Source: Prinia subflava (Eukaryota > Chordata > Aves > Passeriformes > Cisticolidae). Taken from it: a stretch of 64,000 bases of DNA. The stretch spans positions 17,604,693-17,668,692 of the forward strand of contig NC_086257.1 in the NCBI RefSeq assembly GCF_021018805.1, read 5' to 3'. Below, piece after piece: positions 23,401-38,400 of the stretch. The position numbers and the translations under genes are program-made. Position 1 is the first letter of the stretch, and each line of letters opens with the position of its first letter. The notes under the pieces were generated by a model. It worked only from the letters and a program-made list of their open reading frames with translations. It searched no databases and was not told the origin of the DNA.

Positions 23401-26400
23401 TAGAAACACTTCTTTCCACTATTGCTGTGTGCAAACTTCTTAAGAGGATCTGACTGTCTTGCGGTCTCTGAGCAGATGGTAGAAATTACATCACAAGTTC
23501 AATGATTTTGGTGTTTGATTGTGTCAGGGTCTGGTTACAATGAATGTATTACCTACTAACAGCCTCCTGTTTGTCCTGGTCTTCCACCTACCAGACTAAG
23601 CAAGACCTTACTCATGCCTAGAACAGGGAAACTCTCCAAAGCTCCCCTGGTCCACTGAGGTCATGGAAAAGGCTGCAGTGTAATGTGGGAATGTCCTTAA
23701 TCATGAAATTTTACTTTGGTCAATCTCTTTTCCCATGTGCTGATTTAGCCCTGCTTAGCTTGTGACATTCGGTAGGAATACTGGTCCTTGTGGTTAAATT
23801 CTAGTTTTGATACCACTACTGCCTCTTTCTTTTCCCTGAAAACCAAACTCCTAATTATGGGACAACAGCTGTGACAACACAGGAGTGCTCAGCTAAGTTT
23901 CTGTGTTTCCTGTAGCTGTTAAGGGAACTAGATCACAAAGTTGAGTAGTACTGAAAACCTGGTTATTCTGACACACCAGTTTTACTCAAGAATAAAGAAC
24001 TACTAGTAAAATACTTTTTCTGTCCTGCTGACAGACTAATAAACTGCTGTACCAATCTGCTCTTGGAACTGCTACTATTCCTTCCCCCTCCACACTTTAT
24101 CTGCAGCTTCACAACCTGTTCTTATCTGTAATTACTCTGTCAAAGAGCCCAATCTGCCATTTGCAGCAAAAATGGATCATGTTGCTAAATCACGACTTTA
24201 TTAGACAAACTGTCATGAAGTGTATTAGCAGAGAGAATCATTTTCTTTGTGTTCTGTTCCTGTTAACAGACTTCAGTGGATGGGAGAGTATAACTGAAAA
24301 TGGTAACTGACTCAGAAGCCAGTTTATTTAATTTGCAAAGCCTGGAGGGTGTTCGGCCATCTGCTTCCTGTTTAAACAGAGCCTTTTGGAAAACCTGGCC
24401 TGACCTTGCCAAAAGGGCAGTTTGGATCTTTTCTAAAAATTGAGACCCAGGAAGCATGATTTAATGAGAAATTCACCACTCACAGCCCTTCATCAAGATG
24501 GAAAACTGAAACAACAGGGCTTGTAAAAAGCAAGACCTGACCAAAGTAGTGAAACTTCAGCCAAGATATCATTAGACTTTTTGGCTGTCTGACCCAGCTG
24601 GGCTGTGATGACTCAGGGAGCTCTCTGCATGTGGGCAGGCCCAAGCAGTTAAGCCTGCAGGTGTCAGCAGCATTTGAGAGAACACTTTCCAGTACTAACT
24701 GATGAGTGAGTGTCTGTGCTGACCGAGGAGGTGAGCTCTGGAAAAACTTGAGGACTAACTTTTGGAACTTCTCCTGATTATAGCCTCTTTGTTGGGCTGG
24801 TGCTTTGCGTTTGTTTTGGTTTTATTTCCCACGGGAGTCAGCATATTTGGTGATCTCTAGTTAGAAGATCTGCTGGCTGTAGAATAGAGCTTCAGTGTAG
24901 CCCCTGATTGTCTCAACCATGGATATTTTTTGTACCTAGGCGAGAGGCATAGGTGGGCTAGAACTGAGGAGTGGGAGATTTTCTAAGTTCCTCATTGTGT
25001 TCAGGGCCTTGGCCTGCAGTTATGAGTGCTTTCTGCTTTTACATCAGTCATACCTCAGCTGTGAGAGCTCTCAGAATTCAGCACTCACACCTCATTTGTC
25101 AATCACACCCTTCACACTGCAAAGCAAAATTAAATTTTCTCAGCTGCCATAACCTTTTCTCCCCTACATATATTCCTTCCCCAAATACTTCAGCTGTTTT
25201 GTTTCCACAGCTGAATTCTGGCCTCATCTTCACTGCAGCAGCTATCCAGGCTGCATTAGCTGCTGGAAGGTCTGTCAATAGGAGCAGCTATGAATTCTGC
25301 TCTGTGTCCTGGGACTTTGGGGATTGGCACACATAAGAGTGAGTGAAGGTCCCATTACCATGAGTACCTTGTACAACCCCGATACAGGTCGTGTGCTAGC
25401 TCTTCTAAATTTCTTAACCTTTCACTTTCACTCTGACCTGCCACCCAGGTTCTTCCTTTCCCTTTGCCCTTAGGCCACAAGTGAAGAGGAAAAACTGAGC
25501 AAATTAAGGAGTGTGCCCAGGAAGAGGAAGAATGAGGTGCTGTCGTTCTACAAACCAGGCAGAAAGTCAAGTAATGTTTTCTTTGGAGGTCTTGCCTTTC
25601 ACCAGGCAGTTCAGCCCTGTGCTCTCCTAAATCCTGTTGTTGTTTGTATCAGTTGTGCTCCGGCTGTTGAGCTCAGGTCTGCATAGGAGAGAAAAATCTG
25701 ATTGGTTTCCTCTGCAGGCAAAATTCTGTGGCTACTCATGATGGAACAGCCTGGGGTGTGACCAAGGAGTAGTGATCCAGCCATGGGAGGCTGCCTGTGG
25801 CATGGCCTGGCTGCCCTAAGGCAGAGTCAGGAGTGAGCCTCACGTTAGTTCAGGACAGCCCCAATCTTCCTGCTGCCTGCTGAACCTCCAGCTCTGGTGG
25901 CTGCTGCTTGCAATGCCCACTGCCACCAGCAGCTGAATCCCTGGCTGGGCACCAGCATTTGGAGCTGCCAGGAGGTGCTGGGCATGGCTGTGTTGCTTGG
26001 GGAGAGCTGCAGGGTGGCATCTGAGGCTGCTTGGAAGAGCTGCAAGTCAGAGAGACAGCAGGCAGTGCATTGCATGGAGACACTGCCAGGCACGGCCATG
26101 CTCCTCATGCCTGTTTTTCAGTGTCTTTGTTTTTGCTTCTGACTGCACTAAACTCAAGGTATTGCTTGCTTCTCCCTTGGAGCTCCTTCACTAAGCTCAT
26201 GCCTCAAGATCCCCTTTGCTCCTGGCAGTCCTGGGGTCCCTTGCCCAGCTGCACAGGCACTGCTGAATAGCACAGAGTGCTTCTGGCAGCTGTAGGGTGA
26301 CCCCTCTCACCTCTCTGCTGTGCTCATAGCCCACTCTCTTCAGCACTTCTGTCTCTCTTGGCTCACTCTCTTCAGCACTTCATGCCCTCACTTTCTAGAT

Positions 26401-26423
26401 AGTGGAGTGATTCCACCCTCTCT

Positions 26424-26467
<44 letters not shown>

Positions 26468-29400
26468 CTTTTTCTTTTTTTCTCTTGAAGACTAATTTTT
26501 TCTTCTGGTGTTCTGTGGAGCTGCTGGAGCTTGCTCTGTCCCTATCTGTCTTAATTATGATGGGCTGTAAACTCTTCTACTTGGCAATTGAGCTCTTCTC
26601 ACGAGTGATGCCCAGGAGTGTAGGGATTATGCACAGTCCCAGCAAGCACAAGGATGATATATAGAGAGTTCTTGGGGCCAAATTCCATGTATTCAGTGCT
26701 CATGGCTATGGAACTCACTGAAGATTGTCTCTGTTGGCTCTTAGTTTGTGCTCCCTGCCCTTTCAAGACATTCAGCAGTATCTAGCTAAAGTATTTCAAG
26801 AACTGGAAGAAATCTTCTCTAGAAAGAAAGGTGGATGGCCGAGGAAAAAAGGGCCTGCAGCTTGTCAATTCACATTCTGCAGAAATTTGCATACTGCAGC
26901 AATTCTTGGATCAGTGTCAGGCGGAAAAATGGCATTTACATTTAGATGTATGGAACTGCTCTCTCATACAGAGGAGAGAGTTTTCCAGACACCTTTGGTA
27001 TTTAAGGAGCTTCCCTTATATCCCTTATCCAAATGTATATGGATCATTTTCCTTTGTAACTCAACTACTGCTCCAAGTTCAGATATGGGCAGGAAAATCC
27101 CATTCATAACACATTTGTGGTATTGCTTGTCACTCAACCCTTCAGACATGTCTGCCCTCTTCTCATCATAATACTTAATTTCTGAATACCAAACTCCCTC
27201 AAATTTGCCCCTAATTTCCTGGTGTGGCAGGAACTGAAGGTTTCCTTGTTTCTTTCCCTGTCTGAAATACAGCTCTACTGAACCATCTGAGGGTTCTGGT
27301 GTGGTTGCAGCAGGAAGTGTTTCCTTCACATTGGAGAATGAGATAGAGATCAGCAGCTGCTAAGGGCCTGTGGCTTAGTCAGAGGCAGGAGCTGCTGACT
27401 CTTAGTTGAATGTTCAGTCTGAGGCTGCTCCTAAGTGTCCTAGATTTGTTGCCAGTGGTGAAAGGAAGAAGTCAGCGTTCAGCGTGTTTACATTCATTCT
27501 TTGGATGGCTTTTTATAGGAGAAGATCCCATGACAAAAACACACCCACATGCACAGAGTGCATCATCAGCCTGCCTTATCCAGCTCAGGGGAAGAAGAGC
27601 ACATGTGCGAATGGATATGCAAGAGATGAAATAAAAGGGACACAAAGAGATCCTGGTCAGCAGGAGCATTAGAAATACCATTTCAAACTTGTAGTTTAAA
27701 CAAATCTTGAGTATAACTGCAGCTAAACCATCAGGTGTTGAAGGAAGGGATCCAGGGGAATCTCTTATCTTATCCTCCAGTGGCAAATATTGCTGATGTA
27801 AACCAAAATATTCCAAGTTACTACATCTCCCTCACTCAAAGTATATTCACATATTTGAAATACATGAATGGGAAAGTTTAGTGCCCAGAAATCCCGTGAA
27901 TGTTTACAAGATACCACGTATGAAATACCTTGGCATTCACTGAGCTCTGCACAGAGAGACAGCAGACAAATTTGGTATTAAATTTTCCTGGCTGTTGCTG
28001 TTTGTGTCCAGGAGATGTCACTGAGAATCTATAACAAACCAGCCTAACTGGGGACCTGCTGGTTGAGCTCCTGATCTAGAGAGCAGCAGCCTGGGGAAAG
28101 CCTGACTGAATTTGCATGACAGCATATTCTACATCACTGCTGACTGCAGACACTGCAGCTGGGGATCCAGCTGCCATGCATCAGCATTTGGCATCACCCC
28201 AAGGCCAGTGGGGAGGCCATGGCTCTGCCCAGCGTTTGAAATCCAATTCAGTGCAGTGTGAAAGATGGATTTTGTGCTTTCTGTCTTGGCTGAGAGGCTT
28301 TTGAGTCTCTGTGGGCCTGTCTTCTCCCTAGCAAGGTGAGTTTAGTGAATGATCTAACACAACTGATTCATTTCCAGATGTAATCAAAGCAATAATCAAC
28401 CTTTAGGAAGGAAAAGAGGGGCATGCTGATACCATGTCACCAGATGTTAAGAAGAAAAAGGGTTTCCTTGTTCAGAAATCCTATTTTCTAGAGCTTTGAA
28501 TTTTACCTTATGCAAACATTGTATTCTGCAGAATTCCAGCTCTCCATGGCCAGGCAGCACAGAAGGGATTTTAAACAATCCAGCCAAGGCTCTGAGGAGA
28601 GGGCAGAGGCAGGATCAGGACTAGCAAGGGACTGTCCACTCTACAGAGAAATAGCCAGGAATTGCTGGAGCCTGGCCTTGCAATGACCACCACCACAGGA
28701 GCAGGAGAAACTGGTTTGTGGCACCAGCTGTGGTTATCAGCAGGGAAAGGCAATGGTGGATGGGAGCAGCCTGGAAATGAGGATTATTTATGGGGATTTA
28801 GAAGGTGCTTTCTAAGAATGAGAACACTTATTTTTTTCCCTCCCCCACTCCCATGCTCCTAATGGGATAATTTATTAGATATTTTCCTGAGGAAGGTAAT
28901 TTACTGCCTCACAGCTTCCCCTTTACTAAAGAGAAGCCCAGAATCTGCCTGTTCCTTGGGCAAGAGTCCTCTGTGTGTGATAAATGACTCAGAAAACTGT
29001 ATCTACAGCAGAACTACACTCACTGTTGGGTTGTTAGAGAATTCCTGAGCCTGGTGCAAAAAATAGGTTCACATAAAGATTGCAGAGAAAGGAGAAAGAC
29101 TCGAGGAAAAGCCTATCCTTAATACCCTGTTTAAGGAGAACTGAGCAATACGGTACCTGTAACAAAAGCTTTGTTTAATTGTGTTCCTTTATGTGCTGCT
29201 GCCTCCTCAGTCTGCTCTCAGCTTTGAGCCCAGGCTGGTGAGAAAACCCCTCGTAACTCCTGTGTGGTTGGAGCAATGCCTGGATTTATTTGTGGAACCA
29301 GGTTGGGATTGGTGCTACAAGCAAACAGGGTTGGTTCTGTGGGCTGCAGCAGCTCTTGGAGCTGAGCAACTGTATCAGGAGAGCTGTGAAGGCTGCTTGG

Positions 29401-32400
29401 ATCCAAGGGGCTTGGCTCCATGCTTCTGTAGCTCTACCTGAATCTGAATCAGGGAATCCCTCAGAAAGGGGCTCTTCTTAACCTTATTGCTTATGAGTTC
29501 TGACATTTCCTGTCCTGTTTAATAGAGATTTGATGGAAATAAGTATGATGTGCAAAATCCCTCCATGCACTTTGAGCATTCTTAAGGAAAGACCTAAGCC
29601 TGGATTGGTCCCAGGCTTGTACTGTGGGCTATATGTGTGTATTCAAAGCTTGTATGCTCTGTTACTTCATTTCATTTGATGTCTAGAAGGCATCGGGGAG
29701 GGCTGTACCTATACATAGGGAAAATATTGTAATATTATCACAAAAAATTACTTGGAAATGGGAAACAAAGAATGAAAAAAAGCAGTTAATCAGTATTGTG
29801 TAGAAGATTAATGAAAAAGCTGAGAATCTCAAAGGCTAAAATCTCATCTGGAATAAATGGAAGTAATGAAACTACAGTGAGTTACATCAGATAAGAGCTG
29901 ATGATGATTACTGGATTTGGGTGCTTTACAAGGAGAAATATGCCAGTATTTCCCACTTGAGTACTCACCAGTCTGTCCAAAGGTATAAAATCACCTTCTA
30001 AACTTTATGACTTGTCTTCTGCAGGAGGAAGAGGGAAGGATGGAGCGCCCATTATAACCTTTCCAGAATTTGCAGGATTCAGTGAGATACCTGATGATGA
30101 TTTTCTGAATGTGGTCACTTATCTAACCAGCATTCCCAGGTGAGGCTAAGCACAAATTTCTGTTGATTTCCTGGAGAGTTTTGCTTTTCCAGTGGCTCGC
30201 TGATTTTAGTGGTGCTACCAGGACATACCAGTGTCTCTGCATCTCCCAGTCCCCTATCTACTGGAATTGTGTCATTTGCATGGAAAAGAAAGCTTCACAC
30301 AGGGCAGGTTGAACTGAATTGGAGCAGGAATAGATCTGAAGAGGAGCAGCAAAGATGACAGATCAAAGGGAGCTAAGAGGGGTTGTTTGTGAAGTCTCAG
30401 GGGCACTGGATGTATGAAGGGAAGGGCTGCTTCAGGAGGGAGCCATACTTACATAGGTCCCATGACTGCTTATTCTCTGAGTGCATCTTTCTATGCAGCT
30501 CTCCCTTGGCTGATAAAGCAAGTGAGGTGCCCCACTGGCAGGATTCTGGCAAGCACCCTGTGCTTTCTGGTACTTCATTTCTTTGGAGATTGCTCCACAA
30601 CCGGGATGTTTTCCTTGCTTTTTGCCTGCAGCTTTATAAGGATAGTGAAACAAACTGACTTCCCCTACTCTGAGGAAAAATACTAAGGCATGCCTGCTGA
30701 ATTACTTTTTGTTTATCTAAGAGAGTTTAATATTTTTTCAGTCTTCTGATCCTGTCTCTAGACCATGGCTCTCTGTGCCAGTAGAAGCACAGCAACAATT
30801 TATTATTTCCTGTGGTCTTCTGTAAAAAGGTGCTTAGAGGATCATAGCAGAAAACGTGCCTCCTTCAAATTTGAGTGAGAAGTTTTACAGCTCCACCTAC
30901 GTGTATTCCCCACGTTTGCCAAAGTTATTGCCAAAGAGATGCCAAAGCAAGCTGAGAGAAACCACTTACTGTGAACTTAACAGCTTCATTGTTTCACTCT
31001 GCTCTGTGGAACTTTTGTTCTGCCAGTATTTCTTTACTCCTTCAGGCCTGGGAGGGTGACCAGCTTCAGGGTATATACAACAGCAGCAGTGGCTGAGAAA
31101 ACCACAAAACTAGTTTTTCAGTTCTTTGTACTTGGTATGCAGGGAGATGATTCCCAGTGATTTTGTTGGGGAACCAGCATGTTGCATTGTCAACATGACA
31201 GACAGAAATGCTTTGAGCTTCTTGAGCCTGTGCGAAGCCCAAAACCACAGATGTGTTTAAAAGAAATTGGCCAAATTCATGAAGGATTGCTCCTTCAATG
31301 GCATCCAATGGAAACAATGGCTCAAATGCAAACTCAGGCTGAAGAAATTAATTTTTTCCTTAATGCTGGCACTTGGGAGAGTATACCAAGAGAAATATTG
31401 TCCTCATTTTCCTGCTGCCTTTGTCTCAGTAGCTGCTATCAGGGTGTTGAGCTAGATGGACCTTTGCATTGATTCAGTTTTAGTTCTATGTTCTCTCTTC
31501 CCCTGAGGAATCCTAGAGCCATGTGCCAAGAATGAAGACTTGAGTTTCCAAACTTTGTAAGTCAGGAGAGCTGTGATACACCTATTTTACAGGTGATGAA
31601 ATATGTGTGAGTAATATCTCATCCTGCAGACAGGCTCACCAAAACCTGTGTTGAGCTGGGGTTTGAAGGTGCATTTCTGCATACCAGCAAATTGGTTTGA
31701 CTCTTAGGTTGGATCTTAGACAGCACTGTAGGGATGTAAGTTTTCCAGGGAATTTTCTAGTCTTTATTGCAGTGCTTTTAGAAAGATTGTCTGCAGATAA
31801 CATCACCTAGCGTTGGTAACTTTCTAAGCCCCTCTGGAATGATTAATCTTCTATGCTCATATGACAGGATTGAAGATCAGCCCAGTGAGATTTCTGTAAC
31901 GTGATTCATTTTCCCTGTGGTTCAGCACCTGCTCATGAGAGCGCTCCACCAAAGGGGTCTACATGCAAACACATCCACAGATGCTCAGTAGCATTGTGTA
32001 TGCACATGTATGTCTCTGTGCATGCACTGGATAGCTCCAGAAAACCCTTTTTAACTTGCTTTATTCCATGGCCAGAATTCCTTTCTCTCTAACTTGACAT
32101 GGATTAAGTACTTTCATAAATGGGTGTCCTTCTCTCCTTACCAAAGAGGTCATGAAATTCAGCATCTCAAGTCAGTGTTCAAGGGCTAACCTGAATATAG
32201 AGCTGAGGATGGAACAGTTCTGCTGATTGCAGATATTTCATTCAGGGAGAGGGAACCTTTCTGCCAGACATCTGTAGATCTAGGCAAATGTGCCAGAATT
32301 TATTTTGGAGGTAAGCCTGATATTTATCTGCTTCTCAGGATTGTCTTCAAATCCTTCTTTTCAGAGAACTGGAGAAACCCCAATGCACTTTCATAATGAG

Positions 32401-35400
32401 GGCAGAGATGTTATAGTACTGACACTGAGAAAACACTGATAGAATGTGTGTGTGTTTGTTTTTAAACAAATCTTTAAACAAACAATGCACACTCGAGGAG
32501 GCGTTCTCAGCTTTACATTCACTTGTGCTGATGCTGCCATCTCCGCCAGGCCTCCTCCCGTGGCTCTTTGCCTGCATCCATCCCTTGGTGCCAAATGACA
32601 TTCAGACCTTGGCATGGCCTTTCAGCGTGCTGGTGAAACAGGATCACTTGCTGACACTCTCTCTATTTCCCTGGTTAAATTTAGTCCTATCTAGCTAAAA
32701 AGAAAAAAAAAAAATCCACCACCCCCCCCCAAACAACAACAAACAAACAACCTCACAAACAAGCAAAATGATAAAAACCCCTCCACATCAAAAAGCAAAC
32801 ATACAGGTACCATTGGTTTATCTCAGTGACAACAACTGATGCTATGCTGAACATAACCTGAACATGCAGGCCCCGGGTTCAGACTTTTGTGTTTAGTTTC
32901 TCACCCTTTCTGTAACAATCTGCAGCACACACAATAACTTTGTTGCCTTTATTTGAACATTATCAAGGAATTTTATTATGGAATATTTGTCGAGCTACTG
33001 AAGAATATGTATGTGTTTGTGTATATTTAAGACTACTGAAGAGTATGTATGCATTTGCATATTTCTAAAAGGTAATACAGATGAATTCTCTTCCCTGTGC
33101 TTGAGAGGCACTGCTGCAAACACATTTTCTGTCCTCTACATAGAGCTGCACGTTGCACTACTAAATAGGAAAGGTCATCTATTGTCATTGAATTCTGTAA
33201 TCTGCAGAGGAATGCTGTAAAAATACTGAATTGGACAATGCAGTGAGTTTTCCTGTTAGCAATATGAGCTACTAGGAGCATTCACATGGCATCCCAGTTT
33301 TGCACAGTACTTTGGCTTTCAGGTTTTGATTCTGCAGAGCTGCAGCCAGAGCTCAGAGTTGTTACTGTATTGATGGTCTTCAGTAGATTATTGACATGAG
33401 TTTGGATGAAATGACCCATGGAAACAGTGTTCCTGAGTTCATCCTTGTGTGGACAGAAGAATAGCGATCAAGGAGATACTTAAAACAATTTTTTTTCTTA
33501 ATGTGTGATTAGATGTTTTATTGCAGTATGTCCTCTGATGATGACATTTACACTCTTCCTGCCTGCCTCTGGTTTGTCCTGAGATGACTGAGATCCTGCT
33601 CTTGTGAAGTTTCTGGACACTCAGTGTGTACTTCTTAGCTTCTCCAATGCTGAGTGCTCTTAGAAGGCAGAGAGAAGAGCAGTCCCACTGAAACCTTGCA
33701 CTCCAGAGTGGGAATTTTGAGAGGGAAACAGAGGATGGGATATTTATGAGGTCTACATAGATGGAATGGAGCACCAAATCCCTGCCTCTTTAGATCCTCC
33801 TTGAAAAGCACTGAGAAGGAACAGAAACTGTTATTCTGGCCAGTATGTTGAAAATGATAGTTTTGAATGACTTGCAACCCCAGAACAAGTTTGGCAAAAT
33901 AGAACTCTTCAATTTCTGCTTTGCCTACCAGAATTCCTGGGGGTTTGTGTACACAAGTCAGGGGATACTGATGCCCTGGAGCTCAGTGCCCCTGTCAGGT
34001 GTCAGCATACTTGGAGAAAGAAGACTGTAGGAGGGGATCTCTAACAGCTTAAATCATTTTGCAGGAAAAAAAAATCTGGAGGTTTTGTCTTCAAAAGAGC
34101 CCAGTGCAATTTATGATCCTGAACTAATCATGCCACCTAGACTGGCAGCAGACTAGCACAGCAGCCGAGAGATTCAGCAGATAAAATATTCATGTTTTGT
34201 GTAAGCTGCTAGCCTTATGCTGGGAAGAGAAATTTTACTGGCTTTCCTTTTCATGTGCGTTTCTGCCAAATATTCATTCTTTCCACTGCACGTTGTGTTT
34301 TCATAATGGGCTCTGAGCGTGGTGTGACGGAGGCTGTGTTTCGCTGCAGTTCTCTGCCTTGGAACAGGAGTATCTCCCTGTAACCCAGCACACCTATTTC
34401 ATCTGTTTTGCAGTCTGGAGGCTGCCAGCATCGGATTCATCATCATCATAGACAGGCGACGGGACAAATGGAGTGCAGTCAAGGCATCCCTGACACGAAT
34501 AGCAGTAAGTGCTTGCTTTTGTTATTTATCTTCTAGAAATTAAAATTGTCTGCTGAGCTTTCAGCACATGATACAGCCTCCTGTGCTCATTTTAAGCTCC
34601 CATTTTCTGGCTGTGAATGCAGATTCTCCCCAGCCCTGCAGCTTGTAAGTGTTAAGTAAGAGAGGGAGGAAGCTGCAGAGACAAATTACATAGTCTTGTT
34701 TACTGCTGAATTAGGACAAATTCCATATTTTCCGGGTTGATTGCAATATAAATTCTAGTAATTTGAAGTTGGTTCCTAGAGGACTGTAAGGGGTACCCTT
34801 TCTGTGCCCTGAGGAGGGATGACGTGGCCTGCTTATGAAAGAAATAGATCCTAAGGGATTTGTGTTTGCACAGTAGTAAATGATCTCTGTCAGAAACTCT
34901 TAATAGCTTACAATATCTCATTTGCGAAAGTTAGAGCTGGGCACTGATTTTCAGTGCTAAGAAAAGCAGCTGGTTTTATACATCTCTTACAAGGAGCATT
35001 TACTGTGTGAGGACCAAGCACTTACACACAGAGGTGTAGGATGGCGGGATGACAGGTGACTTAAAGTTCTTTCAGTGTATTTAGACAGAAATGTTTTCCA
35101 TTCTCAGGCTTTTTTGCTGCTCTCTTCAAGAAATTGTTCTTTTTTTATGCTTGCTGAGCTCAGAGGAGTGTGAGAGATGTAGGCTGGGTGTTGCAGGCAG
35201 GGCCATGCCTTATGAACATGTTGAGTCCCCGCCTGTGTGTAAAAATATGTGAGGTTAAAAAGATTCAAAACCCTTTGCAAAGTGAATAGGTAGGTCATCC
35301 TGGGGAATCCATCTGTGCTACCAGCTTCCCTCACCAGTCCAACGTGGGCAGCCAGCTTTGCCCTCTAGTGGCTGCAGCCTAAAAAATGGGAAAACCTCTG

Positions 35401-38400
35401 GTGTGGTGGTGCAAATGGGGCTTGGTGAGGTTCGGACCTGGGGGAGAAAGGCACTTGTCAGGAACTTTGGAATTCTGTGATGAATCTGTATCATGAAACA
35501 ACATGTGGCTGGGCAGTAAAAGCCATGGATTTGGAAATAGTGATAACGAGCACCAGCTGAAGCAATGAGCAGCTGGACTAAGCAAGACCCTGTAAGTCCT
35601 ACCTGCTTTGCCCTGGTGAGGAAACACTTGACTGAAAATTCCCTTGTGAGGTAGAAATGTGCCTTCTAAGAATTCTGTATTTCTTGCAGGGAGCATTTCC
35701 AGGAAACCTGCAGCTGGTGTTTGTCCTGAGACCCTCCCGCTTTATCCAAAGGGCAATCGCTGACATTGGCATTAAACTCTATCGAGATGACTTTAAAATG
35801 AAGGTACCGGTAAGCATGCAGTTTTTTGTCCATGCATTTTCTTTATCTCCATTTCTGCACTTCTGGGCTGTCAGCAATTTCTCATAACCCAGGATTGCAA
35901 CCTGGGGCCTTTCATCCGGGTCTGTGTGGTGATGCAGAGAGTTAATTAGCAATGGATGGTTCAAAGTATTTAATGGATGTGTTCCCATGTCCAGTTTAGC
36001 TATAAAATGTGACTCAGTTTTTAACTACTGGCATTTTAACTCAGTGGAGATGTTCCCTTCATGTAGGCAGAGATAGATCCCACTCCAGGGACAAACGTAA
36101 GGATTCAGAACTACGGAGCAGCAAAAGCCTAGGGCTGAATTCTGCAGTTTGATGGGTTATCCATGGGAGTGCTGACTGTCCCTGTAACATTGGTTATTCT
36201 GAATGACTTTTATGACTCTCATGCCATCAAGATTCAGAGTTTGTGTATTACTTATTTTTATATGCACTTGACATGATGTGTTGTAGGTTGATGAGGCTGT
36301 GATATGAAGAAGGTTATCAATCCTGAAAAAGTTTGAGATTATTCTATGAGAGATCTTTTAGGAGTTGTTTTTAGCTGCATGTTTGCCTGTGGTGTCAATT
36401 TTTTTTTTATTTATAAACTTGTATTATGATAATTGATAATATTTCATCCTGGATCAGACTCATACTGTGCTCCACAGTGACGTTACTGGAGGGATTTCAG
36501 ATGACTGTTTTGGATTTTGCTTTTGGGTTTATGTTGTTTTGCAAAATACTTATGGTTCTCCACCAAATTCTATCTCTGTCATCATTCAGGTTTGAAGTTC
36601 AGGTGTTTAAAGCACTTTCTGCTTCTCCTGAAGTGAGAGACAGCAGCTATTTATTACAGAGCATACAGAACAGGAATCATGAACATACATTTGGTTACTG
36701 TGGGCAAATGATAACATTTACTGTTGTTGGATAAGGGTGGCTTTTTGGTAAAGTGCAAAATTGATGAAAAAAAATTGTTTAAATACAAACCAAAATATTT
36801 TACAGTACTTTAAAAAATGGATGCATCTAAATTTAATATGCCAGGATTGTTACTATAGCAACAATTGTACCAGTGACTGCACCCTGGAAAGGAAAAACTT
36901 CATCAAGAACTGGCATTTTCCACCAGATCAGCATTTCTTATACTTTTAGCAGTTTATTTGATGTCAGAGTTGCATTTCAAAACTTGGAAGGGATCAAAGT
37001 TAGAAGGGAGGTTAATTCCAGTCAGGGGTCAAGTATTAAGTATGAAATGGTAACTTACTTTTCTTACGGGCAGGAAAATCAAGATACCAATTTAGTTTGG
37101 GATCATCTTGGATATTTTGAGCCATCCTGAGTATGTACACAGAGCTTAGAGAGCAATCTTAGAAAAACCAAGAGCATGACACTTGCTGGATCTGCCTGCC
37201 TCCTGCCAGGATATCTGTAGACAGCCTGCCAGATTTATGTACAGGCTGCCCACACATGTCTGATGCTATTCTAAGTTGCTTAGGGTTGTACTAAGGTGTT
37301 CTAAGTTCCTGGGTCCTGTCATGCTCTCTGGAGGGGCTTTTCTCCTGTGTTGCAGCCCATCCTAGAAATACCATCTGGGCATGTCCTTGTATACCCCAAA
37401 TTCAGAGTGGGGAAGTTGCTGAGAATGATGTCTTGTTCTCCTTGAAAACAGCATCCTAAATGCCAAGCAGGAGAACAGGACAGAGAGTTCTTGTTCCACT
37501 GCAGATGTCCTTACTCAAGGAATTAGGGATCAGTTCCTATCTTCAATATCATGATGATCTTTTAAATTGTTTGCAGGTTTTTTGTTCATGTTGTGTGTTT
37601 GGCCCTATAACATTCATATCATAACTGGGCTGTGGATGGGTGGGTGGCATTTCCTATCACAACTGTGAGTCAGGACCAAGATGTGAGCGTTCAAAAGGAC
37701 CTCCAAGAGTATTGTGTGCATTTGTTAAGGAAACATTTGTTCAATAGTTTATTTGAGCTATCAGACTGCAAATATATTCAGTAAAATCAACACTGGAATG
37801 AGTAGAAACCAGAAGATCAAGCAGGAACTGGAAATAAAGGCTGAAATAACCAACCAGACACAAAAAGGAAATGCAGGATTTATATCACATTGACATGCAA
37901 ATGTGGGTAATAAAACTTCATCATGTAAATTTCTATTGGGATAGTGATTTGATTAGATACCACTAACCAGGACCAAGATATAGAAATATAGGAGACACAG
38001 CAGGGTTCATCTGGGATTAAAATCTGTGAATTCAAAAGGAACACCTGGACATGTACCCAAGGAACCTCCCATCACAGGAAGTGAATTAAAGCACCTTCAG
38101 AACATACATAAGAGGATGAACAATCTGTCCATAGCAAACACTTCCTTGAACTTTGTAGGCTGTGACTTCTTTTTGACAGCCTAACCCATCCAGAAGCAGC
38201 TCCGTGTTCCACACTGATGCTTCTCCTCTAAACTGCTGCTCCCTTGCACTCTCCCCCTGACTGACTGGGGCTGTCTTCTGTCTGGCAAACAGCATGGGAG
38301 ATGCTAATGCTCTCTTAGATTGGTTTTTTAGGTGAATGCTGGGTTGCTCATAGGCTTTCTCCTGCAGGAATGCTTCCATGGTGAAGCCCCATGCCCTGTT

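Larger units (their letters stand above)
30140..34413. other. MCF2L2 intron after exon b (4.3 kb)
   Basis: It contains an old CR1/L3-like LINE 3' fragment (31365-31495), a MIR-like fragment (about 31575-31700), an A/C-rich low-complexity tract (32698-32775) and a two-copy 38-bp tandem duplication (32995-33070). No further exon is seen. Confidence 0.6.

Noticed and set aside
25845..26270. Cluster of overlapping frames in a CTG/GC-rich stretch
   Set aside because: The frames are rich in Cys, Gln, Ala and Leu simply because of CTG/CAG/TGC words. Three frames and both strands are open together, which argues against coding.
26725..27171. 148-codon + strand frame with a DIQQYLAKVFQELEEIF segment
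   Set aside because: Looks helical, but there is no family match, no matching splice sites in phase with MCF2L2 exons, and an antisense frame of similar length at the same place.
30300..30400. Possible CR1-like wording (GAGGAGCAGCAAAGATGAC)
   Set aside because: Only one short stretch matches the CR1 style; too little to call without a consensus alignment.
36960..37020. CR1-tail-like words (GGAAGGGATCAAAG)
   Set aside because: The match is too short and lacks the flanking CR1 order.
37660..38050. Repeated words (AGGACCAAGAT, TTCAAAAGGA) about 310 bases apart, considered as LTR ends
   Set aside because: No TG...CA ends, target duplications or internal retroviral features seen; the similarity is limited to short words.
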